NCBI GenBank assembly: GCA_039583875.1
Contig: CM077162.1
Coordinates: 171,263,220 to 171,327,219, forward strand
DNA length: 64,000 nt
Reading direction: 5' to 3'
Source of the DNA: Platanthera guangdongensis
Lineage: Eukaryota > Streptophyta > Magnoliopsida > Asparagales > Orchidaceae
How positions within the stretch are numbered: the first letter of the stretch is position 1; the number at the start of each line of letters is the position of its first letter. Below, piece by piece: positions 45,301-57,400 of this stretch. Below the pieces are notes generated by a model, which saw only the letters and a program-made list of their open reading frames with translations, was not told where the DNA came from and did not search any database. Position numbers and translations under genes: made by a program.

Positions 45301-48300
45301 ATCTACTGAAGCCGAGTATCGTGCAATGACTGCTGTTGTGTCTGAGCTTACCTGACTAGAAAGTCTCTTTGGTGATTTGGGAGTCAAACTTTTCTCACCA
45401 GCAACTCTATTTTGTGACGGTCAAGTTACTATACACATTGCCAAGAATCCTGTATTTCATGAGCGAATCAAACACATTTGAAGTTGATTGTCACTTCATT
45501 CGGGAGAAGATTCAATTAAAGAAGTTGAAATTAGAACATTTTCCTGCTTCCGGGCAAGTTGTTGATATTCTCACCAAGAGCGTACCACGACTGTTGTATA
45601 ATCAGTTTTTGTCCAAGCTTGATGCATATAATTTATATGCTGCAGCTTGTGGGGCAGTGCTAAAGAAAATATGTAAATGTTCAAATTAAGGCCCTCTAGT
45701 AATCTTATTTTGTCGCACGTCTTAGGATTGAGAATCCTCTCTTTCTCTTTTTATATAAGTGTACCAATGCATGTATTTTTGTACAGGACAATTGAGAAAA
45801 TAATAAAAACATATTTATTTGCTCTCTTCGATGCGTTTCTACACTATCAAATTGTGTGAGTGCTAATCAGCCTGCAGCAATAAGCTTCACTGGATAATTC
45901 TTTATCATCCTCATTGAGTCAGTTTGTCCATTGCTTCCTTTTCTCAATCTCATAGGTTCGAGACTTGAGCGGTTTTTTGAAGGCTAGTTAGACAGGTCAG
46001 CTGACCAATTCATGGTCTCTCCGTTGAACCTTCCAGTCGGATCAGCTTTTCAAAAGCTTGGTTCTTTGAAAGATCTAATGGACATGGACTTGAATTTTTA
46101 TAATTTCCAGTGGACAGATAAATTTCTAAGCCCACTAACATTAAATTAGATGCAAGTATATATTTAAAAATATGGGTTTGGGTTGGCGCTGAATTAGCCT
46201 GTTAGCTACGAAATGCAAGATATTGTTTTACTAAAATAATGAACAAACACATGTAAAATACGAATTATCTTTTAATGTATACCTATTTAAGAGCACAAGT
46301 GAACTATTAAAGGCAAAGTAATCTGGACCGCCCATAATTTGTGCAGAAGTCCAAGAGCTAAATTAAAACCGTCATCTAGCTACTTACCAATGTTGTTATT
46401 AAAATCATCATTAAAGCCTGTAGCCTTGAGATTTACTATATAATCTCATTGTCTGAATCAAGCAATGTCATCTATCAAGAATTGAATATGAATCTATCCA
46501 TTTTATCTTCCCTTCTTGTGTGCTTGTGTTTCGTTTTTATGCTAACTGCGGTATCAGAGTCGTGATTATGATCTTTGGAATCCTCTCATAAACCATGCGC
46601 TCATCATCTACGGCTTCCATTCACAACTACTCAATGGCAATTGTGCCAATAAATACCGGTGGCTCATATGAATTTTTGAGCATCAAGATGAAACTTTATT
46701 CATCTCTTGAGATCTCTTGGATGTTGTCCAGCATGGGACAGCCGCCATCACCTCCAGCAAGGCCATAGAAGGAAAATGTTATGGATCCCATCATCAATTA
46801 TCTTGTCATATTATTATTATAGTATTATACATTTGGAGTCGAGTCATTGTATTCAAGTTGTATTTAGTCATAGTCGTTATTGTTAGAGAATATAGGGAAA
46901 AACAATGTAAAGACCCAATAAGTTGACCCATTTATAGTGTTCTTGTTTAGTCCCACATCTTCTGTATAGGATGCTTCCTCTCTCTTCTCTCCTATATATA
47001 TGTACTCATACTTGTATTTGCGATATTCAAAGTATATACAATGTTTGAACCACTTCTCAACATGGTATCAGAGCGAGCGGTCTGGCCTGTTTTATTCTAA
47101 CCGCCCAGCCTTCCGACTAATCAAGAGGTCTGTTTACTTTTCTTGCCGCACCTCTCTGCGGCCTCCACTTTTCTACCCGCCTCTTCCTTCCCTTCCGTGG
47201 GTCCACTTTTTTCTTCCCCTCCCCCCTCTTTTTTATAACCTCTCGGCTCTGCTCTGGTGGGCCAATCCCCCCCCCCCCCCCCCCCCCGTTGCGGTCTCTC
47301 CTAGCCGATTCGGCCTCTGCCCCTTTAGTCGCGGACTTCTTGTGTCAGACTTCTCTTCTTACCGCACTCATCTCGCTTCTCCTGTCGCACGATCTGGTAT
47401 TCTGACCGCGCTTTCTTTGGTCTACCCGAGAGGCCTGCTTCTCTCTTCTACCCGCGTGTCTTCTTGTCACGAGGTCTGCCGGCTGCTTGTCGCGCAGTCT
47501 CTCTTCCTTGCTGCTTGGCCACTTGGTGTACTTCGTTTGCTACAGATTGTTTTGTTCGCCGCAGTTTGGTCTGCTTGCCGCGCGGTTTGCCGCTGTTGCT
47601 GCTGTTGCGATCTCTCCCAGTCGCCGCCCTTCACAGCTCGTCTTGCCGCGTGCGGTTTCTCCTTGCCACGTGCGATCTCTCCTAGTCGCGTGCGCTCTCT
47701 TCTTGCCGTTGCTGCCTCTGTCTTGCAGCGTGCGGCCTCTCCTCGTCACTGCTGCTTGCTGACCGCTGCTGTTTCTCCTTGCCTAGCAGCTTGGTCGCAA
47801 GTCCTCTTGGTTTGTTCTTGCCGCACGATCTCTTCTTCTGCCTTTTCGGACAGTACTGCCTCATTGTGCCTGCCGGCCTTCTATTCTCGCCCGGCTAGCC
47901 TCCGGGCTCTTTGTGTGCGGTCTGTGCCCGTTCCTCTGCGGTATTGTTCTAACCGCTCGGGCAGGTTGCCTTCTCGCTGCTCCTTGGTTCAGTCCGCATG
48001 GCGTCAGATTCGCTTACTGTTTCAGGTACTTCCACACCTCCCTCCACCACCAGTGACGACATTACTTCTCTGCGTGCTCAACTTCAACAACTCCAAGGGG
48101 TGGTCAGTCGCTCCTCTGGCTCCGTGGCGTCGATCTCCGATGAAGGGATATCTTGCCTCTCCCACAGCTCTCACTGGATTATGGACTCGAATGCCACACA
48201 TCATCTCTCTCCGCAGAAGCCGTCGCAGTACTTAGTTTCTGATTATCCCAAGTTTATCACTGTGGCTAGTGGTGACACGACACTGGTTTCTTGCGCTGCC

Positions 48301-51300
48301 CATCTGCCTCTTACCCCTCCCTCTCCTTATCCTCGGTTTTTCATGTTTCGGGGTCCCCCTTTAATCTTCTCTCTATTAGCCATCTTACTCAGGACCTTGA
48401 CTGTTGTGTAATCTTCTCTCGTTCTTCTTTTGTTGTGCAGGATCGACTAACGCAGACTATACTTGGTTGGGGGCGGCTATCCAACGGGTTGTATCTTCTT
48501 GATGTTCCTCCTACTGCTCTTACCATCATCTCCTCTGTTGACTGATATCGTCGTCTTGGGCATGCTGCTCTTCAGATTCTCAAGAAAGCTCTTCCAGCTG
48601 TTCCTATTCAGGAGTTTTTTTGTGAATCTTATATCTTTGACAAACAACATCGTGTCTCTTTTACTTTTCCCTGTACTAGGAGCGATGTTCCTTTTTCATT
48701 AGTACATTGTGATATTTGGGGACCATATAAGATCTCTAGTGTTTTTGGTTATCGGTACTTTATAACCTTTATTGATGATTACTTGTTGGTTACCTGGTTA
48801 TACGTACTTCGTGATCGTACCGAACTCACATCGACTTTCCGTACTTTTCTTACCGAGACTCGCACATAGTTTTCCACATGTGTTAAAATTATCCGTACTG
48901 ATAACGCTCGTGAGTATACCAGTCAAACATTCTCCAATCTGTGCGCCGAGTTTGGGATTATCCATCAGACTTCCTGTGCGTATACCCCTCAACAAAATGG
49001 CATCGCAGAATGGAAAAATTGTCACCTTCTTGAGGTTGTTCGCTCTCTTATGATTCAAATGTAGGGTCCCCCTCTCTATTGGAATTTTGCTGTCTCCACT
49101 GCATGTCATCTTATCAACCGCATGCCCTCGTCTATCCTCCACTTTGTGGCCCCCATGACTCTCCTGTACCCATCCAATGGTCTCTTATCTCTCACACATC
49201 GTGTGTTTGGATGTACCTGTTATGTCCATACTCTTGGCCCCTCAAATGACAAGCTTGCCCCTTATGCTATCAAGTCTATGTTTGTTGGATACTCTCGCAC
49301 TCAGAAAGGATATGTCCGTTATTATCCTGCCACTGGTAAGGTGGTTGTCTTTGCTGATGTCTCTTTTCATGAGGACCAACCCTATCACACCACTCCTACT
49401 GATCCTCTTCTTCTTCCTTCCCCTCTACCTCGGCCCACAGTTCCAGTTACGTCTCCGCTTCCACCTCTTCTTCCCACACCTACTCTAGTTCCAGTTACGT
49501 CTCGTCTTCCACCTCTTATTACCACACCTACTCCGCTTCCACCGCTAGTCCCCTCCAAACCACCCATCATTCAGGTTTACACTCGTCGTACTCCCCGTTC
49601 TTATGCCCTGCAGCAGCTTCCCTCAACCGGTGTGGTCTCGCGGCCTGTTGATTCGACATCAACCTCTACGGCTCATCCCTTGGCCAATTATGTATCTTTA
49701 CACCGCCTCTCTTCACCTCTTCTTACATGTGCTCTCTCTTTATCCTCTATTTTATACCTAATTTTGTGCAGGTAGCTCTCCAGCATCTGGAGTGGCGTGC
49801 TCCCATGGATGAGGAAATGACTGCTCTATGGGGAAATCGGACCTGGGATCTTGTCTCTCTCCCTATTGGCCATAGCTGTGTTGGTTGCAAGTGAATTTTT
49901 ACAATCAAGCATACGGTGGATGGAAAAATTGATCGCTTGAAAGCTCGGCTTGTGGCACGGGGGTTCACTCAACAATACGACCTTGATTATGATGAGACTT
50001 TCTCCTTTGTCGCCAAGTTAAACTCAGTTCGGGTTCTGCTCTCCTTAGTTGTTCATCGCCAGTGGCCCCTACATCAGCTTGATATCAAAAATGTCTTCCT
50101 GAATGGTGACCTTACTGAAACTCTTTACATGCATCAACTGCCCGGGTTTGAGACCATGGAGGAGTCTCGTGTATGTTTGCTTCAGAAATCTATCTATGGT
50201 CTCAAACAGTCTCCTCGGGCGTGGCTTGAGAAGTTTAGTAATGTTGTTAGTGAGGTTGGTTTCAAGAGAAGTTCGGCTGATTTCTCTCTCTTCACTCGTC
50301 ATCAGTCAACTGGGACGGTCATACTTCTTGTTTATGTGGACGACATTTTGATTACTGGTGATGACTTTGTAGGAATACAACATGTTAAGCAACACTTAAA
50401 CTTTGTATTTCAAATCAATGATCTGGGAAATCTTCGGTACTTCCTTGGCCTTGAGGTAGCAAGGTGACCTGATAGCCTTGTCTTATCTCAACGAAAGTAT
50501 TGCATTGACCTTCTGCAAGATGCTGGACTCTCAGGATGCAAACCTGCGGAAACCCCGATGGTTGTCAACCACAAGTTATGTGCTCAAGGATCTGAGTCTG
50601 ATTCTCTTCTTCCAAATCCAGAGTATTATCAGCGTCTTGTGGGAAAACTAATATACCTAACGGTTACAAGACCCAATATCTCATTTGCGGTTGATATCAT
50701 AGCTCCTCGTTCTTCCCGTCTGTTGCACGCCCACTTCATCCTTCACGCACGTCGACATCCTCTGCGATCAATGCCCCCTGTTAAAGAAGGCGCGTCATCT
50801 CGACAGCCACGCTCGACGATTTCGAGCCCCATCTTCTGTCCCGAAACCTTTGCCATTTCAATCCATCCGCCAAGCCCTTTTGCATCGACGATATCCGTCG
50901 GCGAGCTTTGCGACATCCGCGTCAAGTCTGAAAGCAAACTTGGACGAGCTCGGGATTTCTTCTTTGCTTGCATTGTCTCGTTCCAGCGGTGACCCAGACA
51001 CAAGCTTTGGCCGAGTTCGAGCGTATCTCTCGCTCCCACCGCCTTTGACCATCCATAACAACGACGTCCTTACCGCGTCCAACATCGACTGCCAACAACA
51101 CTTCCTTGATCCACCTGCAGACGGCACCCCGTTGAAGCCTATGCCAGACCTTCCTCGAGACCCAAGCTACCACACGCGTATATCCATCCCACAACACACA
51201 TGAGTTCTTTTAGGCAGCCGCTTTCTCCCGGGCCTGCTACCACCTGCCTTTTCTTCTCGAGCTGCCCACCCCCACTTCTCGTTCCATCGAGTCCATTCCC

Positions 51301-54300
51301 GTTTGAGAAATTGCGTGGGCCCATAAGTCTGCAATCCATTCCAATCCCTAATAATTATTTTAATTTGTTGAGTTCGACATTAGTTCGGCATGACGATGTG
51401 CCGCGGATGAGGCCGCCATCCATTCGAGGAATTTGTGGCCTCCATTTTGCAACATCTCGACGCATTCGTCAAGGGGTCACTTTTGAGATGTCCGTCTAAT
51501 TGGTTTACTGTCACGCCACTGCCACCCCTGAATCTTCCAGACCCTGCAGGCCACCTCCCGATGCAATTTTTTGTCTTCCTCACCACCGCTCGTAGAAGCT
51601 TCGTTACTGTCCACCGTTCGTGCCCCACCATCGCCGCCTCCTCTGCCGACCCTTGCTTCGCCGGCTCCCGCCTTGCCACTTACAGATCTGTTCCTGTCAC
51701 TAACAGTTGTTTCCCTGGCCTTCTTACTGCTGCTGCTCCTCACCGCTCCTTCGAACTCGCCGGTCCCATTTCTCCAGTCGCCCATTTTTCCGACGTCGCT
51801 GCCGCTATTCACTGACGCCACCACAATGCACTACCACATGTTGTTTTGGCGCGAAATTAAGTAACCTGAGGAGCCAATCATCCGATTAGATTTCAAGCTT
51901 GAGGACAAGCTCGATTTCAAGGACAGATGAGATGTTATGGATCCCGTCGTCAGTTATCTTGTCATATTATTATTATAATATTATATATTTGGAATCGAGC
52001 CATTGCATCGAGTAGAGTTGTATTTGGTCGCATTCGCCATTATTATAGTCATTGTATATTTTATATTCTAGAATCTATTGTTGTATATATATTTATGCTA
52101 TCCAGGGATCCTGTATATAGAGCTCGTCATGTATGTTAAGTATTTTCCCCTTGCCCCCCGTGAGATTCTTGGAAGTTATCTCCTCCAACGAGCAAGCCCA
52201 GCTTAGGCAACCGAGATCAAGTCTCTGTAGTATCTCTACTATCATCATCTCCACCTCCGACAATCTCTGAGTAGGCCATAACAGAACACCACCCACAGTA
52301 AACAAAGAAGAGAAGATGAAGGATGTCAGATGGCTGCTTATGATACAACAAGACATCGCCAATACAATCTACCCCAAAATAATGGGAGCTATATCTGCCA
52401 AACATGCATGGATATCGTAAGCGAAGAATTCAAAGCATCTAGAAAGGTAATCATCATAAGACGGCAGACCTTCTGGATTTTTTTTCATGAAATGCTTCAA
52501 ATGACTCCGGGAGAAAACGTGCAAGATTTTATAGACAGAAAAAACATGCTCATCAGCCAAATCAGGAACCTGGAAGACAGCAAAATTGTTCCAATGATCC
52601 TGAGATCTTTGCTTCTATCCTTCGATTTGATTGTCACTGCTATAGAGGAGGCTCGTGACTTGTCAAACCTGACCATAGCTGAGCTGCAAGGTTGCCTTCA
52701 AGCTCACAAGGATCGATTAAAAACATACCAATCTAGAAGCATCATTGCAAACCAAAATGTACATCTATACACCCACAAAAAAAGTAACAAGAGCAATTTC
52801 AATCACTTAAACCCTAGCAGTTTCACACACCCAGTGTTAGAGGAAGGAGTAGACGAAATCCTCCGTCTCAATCATTTGAAAAATCAGCCACGTTCTACAT
52901 TTTATGTAAGTGAAAAAATTATGAGTTAAAAGATTGTTTTTTTGAGTTAAAAGATTGTTTAAAAAAAAGCAAACAGTGCAAGCACCCAGACCACTTCGAA
53001 GGATTGCTGACATAACCAAAAGGAAGAAACCAATTTTAGTGAGAAAGAGTAATGCAGGACGGCGCGTAGGGTTTGCACACCTGTCGGCTTTTTATAGGAA
53101 ACCCTAAATGCATGCAATGATTAACTTAATTTTGCAAAGTTTTGAGCGAAATTTGCACGAACTTAAGAAATGAAGCAATTAAATTGTTTGTAAAGCACAA
53201 ATTCACTACTTTCGTTTAAAATGAATTTTCTTAAATAAAATGGTTCAATTTTAAATCCGGGGAAGAAAGCTCGCAACTTTTGTTCCGTTCCCCTTTTTAT
53301 AGCACAACGGAAATTGTGAACTCTAAATACGTTTCCGTTTGGAGTTTTCGACGTAGCGTTTGACATTTGCTGACGAAACTCGGGCGAAAACCCAACAATG
53401 AAGCTATTATCCTACGAGAAATTATAGAGGCACACACAAAGGGAAAGAGAAAGAAACAATTACCCACGGAAGAGACACTTCCGTATTCGAAATCGATGGT
53501 GATCTCGCGAGGAATTTCTCGTCACCTTCGATCTCTGCTCCGAGGTCGGCCGCTATCGCACACGGGCACCACGGAATTAAGTCACTCCCTTACACGAGGT
53601 GGTTCCACGAAATCACTCAACAAAGTAAGGAAGCCACAAACTAACGAACCTAAAATTCGCTCGCTTTCACGCACAAGGGAGGCACCACGAAATCTCTAAA
53701 CACTCTAACAAAGGGGTTCCACAAAATCTCTAATCTCTATTCACGCCTAAATCTAACGGGAAGCACTCAACAATCCCTTCAGTAACCAACTACAAATTCC
53801 ACGGTTCATCCCTCTCACAGGGAATCACACATTCGACAACCTACTACCAGGCACATCAATGAACTGAAATCACCCAAAATAAACAGAGCATTCAAACTTT
53901 AAACAATCTTTAACTGACTACAGGACTTAACATGAGAACCTCTCCTCTCTCACAGCATTTATAACATCTAAGCTTTACTGTTCACCTTCTCCTCCCACGG
54001 AAGGTACACATTACCCGCAAAAAAACGACACACAATTTCATATATTCAACATTCCCCTCCAAAATATTACAGACATATCCCCTTTTATAGGGTTACAAAA
54101 CACAAAAAAAAACACAACCTCCATAGGTGCGGCCATGGCAGAGTCATCGTGGTCTTGGAGCTACAACCGTGAACATGGCGCAGTTGCCGGGCCGTTGTGG
54201 GGCTGGACGTGGGCGGAAGCAGTGCTCGCTGGATCGTGGGCAGTTGACGACTAGCGTCGTGCAAGCACTAGCTCGCCATGATCGAACCCGGAGCTGCCCT

Positions 54301-54427
54301 GTTTTCTTTTATATGGGAACCGGGAAGATGAATAGTGCCGTGCTTCGTTCTGGATCGGGAGAGGAATATGAACCAGGGTATTCTCCTTTATCCCATGCTT
54401 AACCAATATATATACATATATATATAC

Positions 54428-54458
<31 letters not shown>

Positions 54459-57400
54459 ATAATAACAAAGTAACATACAACTTTAACGGCTACGCGCGCA
54501 GGCGTGCTTTACACACAAAGTTCAAACTGAAATTGTCAAAGATAAAAATGCAAAATAAAATTAAAATGCGATAAAACACTTCAGGTTGAAAGAGATGCGG
54601 TGGGGTGCGGAGTCGAGCATTTTTCGTCGATCTGACCTAGGTTGATTTTTACCGACTCTCCCCCTCTCGAAATCACTCATCTCTGGTGAGTGCTTTGAGC
54701 GGTGGTACGGGAGAAGATCAACATTCATACCAAAGAACCAAAGATCTCTAAAAACCAATAGCTGCTCGGGAACTGGAATAGAATAATTTTCTAGTGTCCA
54801 TGCTCAACCTGAAACTGACAGTGAAAACAGAAGGAACTACGATGGAAGTGTCAGTAGCAGAATGAATGTCGGTATGTCCTGAATGTGACTCCTCACTCTC
54901 ACTCACCAACCTAGAAGAATCAAATGAAGGATAAAATAATGGAAAATATAAAGGCTCGTGCGAGTAATCGTAGAATTAAGTCAGATTGGCTACGTTAAAA
55001 ACAAGATTTGCTCCCCAAACAGAAGGCATCTCAAGTTCATACGCATTTAGCCCAATCCGATTTACTTGAAAGGGTCCAGTTCTACAATAGTTAGCTTCTT
55101 TACGGTACCAGAAGGTAACCATTCCGGATCTAGTCGTACCATAATCAAGTCATCAATTTTAAAATTAGTAGCTCTTTTATGCTGTTAAGTTGAGTTGCAT
55201 AAAATTCATAAGTACTATGCAATTTTCCGCTCAAAAATTTTTATTCAAATCATACAAATGTAATAAATGAACTACTAATACGACTAACGTCACAAACCAA
55301 TGGTTTCAGATACTAAAGGCAACTCCTGAGAGGTACATGATCAGGAGGCTCAAAGGGTGAATCATAAAAGAATTCATCGCGGGGGCGATGAACACTCAAG
55401 AGCAAATCAGAGACATCAGTGATCAGATGTGTCAACATGGTGTGCGGACTGTCTCTGCAGGTGCGGGTGATAAGTATCAACGAATCAGTTAGTGCACCCT
55501 CAAACTCGATTGTGTCCCTAAAGATGGAAACATCCCAAATGTGCGGCGAACCCATAAGTTTTTCATCTGGGGGTTCACCAGGAGGGGTATAATAAAATTC
55601 GTCGCAAATGCGACTCGTGCAAACGTAAGCTCCAACAACAGATGGATGTTGCGGAGAAAAAAATGGGAGTTGCAGAGATAAAAATGCTTAGATGGATGTT
55701 TGGACACATGAGACTGGATAAAATTAGAAATGAGTATATCAGGAGTAAGACATGAGTGACACCAATTGCAAAGAAGATGCGAGGAACTCGACTAAGGCTT
55801 CATTTGGTTCGGCGGTGGCGGATCGATCCGGCGGTTGGAAACGGAGTGTTCGAATCGGAGGGGGGAGGTGGCTTCTCCAAACGGAGCTTTTTGGGGCGTT
55901 TCTCAAGGCGGACGGGTGGAAACGGAGCAAACGCCGCCGGAGGTTCATTTGTTTACCCGCCTTCTGGCGGCGTTTGCTCCAAACGAAGCGGCAAAACGCC
56001 GAACCAAATAGAGCCTAAGATGGTTTTGACACATACGAAGGTGACCATTAGAGGCACCTATTAGGCGTTGTGAGAGTTTAGTCACTAGGCATGTTAAACT
56101 GGAGGGGTAGACCAATAAAAATTTGGAATGAAACTTTAAGGAAACACATGATGTACTTGCGCATTAGTGAAATTATGATTAAAGATAGGGCACAATGACT
56201 TGAGTGTTGTGGTTGTTGTTCAGTTCATAATAATTATTGTCATAGTTTTATGTTATTATTACTTCCTACGTCAAGAAATTATCAGCATAAATATTTTTCT
56301 TATTTGAAGGCACATGAAGCCTTATGAAAATGACCGCAGAGAAAAATGTTGGCTGGCTGTGGCCTTGACTTTCTATTTCAATTACTTTAGATCTAATGAT
56401 ACCGTGTTAATGCATCCGGGTAGCAAATGAAAAAATAAAATCAAAGGCTGGGCACCTGGGCCTAGTTTGCGGATGCCATAACGGTCTGATTTCACTTTGT
56501 GCACGGGAGACTGTCGACGTCGGATGTATGAACTAAAATTAATTAGTGAATCATATCAATTCAGATGATCAATATGATGAACTCGGGCCCAATAGTAAAT
56601 CACACAATTAATTTAATTTTCTGTGTTGTCAGATCAATATGAAGGGATTGGATGGGATCCAAGGTCCTGTATACGTAGGTACAGGATGTGTCTTCAACCG
56701 GCAGGCACTCTATGGCTATAAACCCCCGATGAGCGAGAAGCTTCCAAAGTTGACCTGCGACTGCTGGCCCTCCTGGTGTTGCTGCTGCTGCTGCGGCAGT
56801 TCAAGGATGAGCAAGTCCAAATCGAAAAAGACCGCGCCCGAGGAGGGGAGGAGAAGGGCGATGGGAGGCTTGTCGCTCTTTCGAAAGAAGAAGAAGAAGA
56901 AAAATAAGAAAGGATATGTGGCGGGGCTAGAGGAGATAGAGGAAGGACTGGAAGGGTACGATGAGCTCGAGAAGTCCCCACTCATGTCTCAGAAGGGCTT
57001 TGAGAAGCGGTTTGGGCGGTCGCCGGTGTTCATCACCTCCACTATAATGGAGGACGGCGGCCTGCCGGAAGGCACCAAACATATAGTGGTGATTAAGGAA
57101 GCCATTCATGTTATCAGTTGCAGCTATGAGGAGAAGACCGAGTGGGGCAAAGAGGTATGAGTTTGCCATATATTCATGCATGGTACCAAATTTCATAATT
57201 TAAGCAAAATAAAAATGCTGAACTGATACATATACTCACACACCTGAATGATTACAGTTTGTTAGTTCATGTTTTATTGATTCTGAATTTAGAAAATCTT
57301 TCCAAGTATGGTTGAAATCTATATTATGGGAAATTAATTCAATTATAATAAGCAATTGGCATGGGATGAAATACAAAATCATCCAAGCATAATATCAACA

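Larger units (their letters stand above)
40657..45843 (+). mobile_element. Copia-3: complete Ty1/copia element
   Basis: LTRs at 40657-40859 and 45657-45843 share AAAGAAAATATGTAAA, CTTAGGATTGAGAATCCT and a GCGTTTCTACA end. The duplication CTATC flanks it (40652-40656, 45844-45848). Primer site TGGCATCAGAGCC follows the left LTR and a GTGGGGCAG purine tract precedes the right one. All gag-pol domains are detectable but broken. Confidence 0.93.
46777..52283 (+). mobile_element. Non-autonomous LTR element (TGTTATGG type) inserted in the outer Copia gag
   Basis: The left LTR start (46777-46915) and the right LTR (51933-52283) share TGTTATGGATCC, TTATCTTGTCATATTATTAT and following sequence. The right LTR ends CCATAACA. 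Flanking sites are GAAAA and GAACA (one mismatch). A purine-rich GGACAGATGAGA precedes the right LTR. The left LTR is broken by Copia-4 and its remainder is missing. The residual interior (50699-51932) is GC-rich with no RT or other domain. Confidence 0.75.
35793..56632 (+). other. Second giant CESA4 intron (20.8 kb)
   Basis: The donor GTAAGT follows VFFD and the acceptor TTGTCAG precedes INMKGLDG, normally directly adjacent in the protein. It holds the elements listed below. The first 1.5 kb (35793-37278) is AT-rich intron DNA without recognised features. Confidence 0.85.

Noticed and set aside
47000..48235. 411-codon open frame rich in Ser, Leu, Cys and Arg
   Set aside because: It spans the Copia-4 LTR end, primer site, C-run and leader; it has no domain and only its last part overlaps pol spacer sequence.
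51379..51824. Overlapping open frames on both strands in a GC-rich block
   Set aside because: They mirror each other, have no recognised domain and lie between LTR-element parts, so they are probably noncoding interior sequence.
53367..53699. 110-codon basic open frame
   Set aside because: It falls in a block of degenerate CCACGAAATC-like repeats with no domain or homologous feature.
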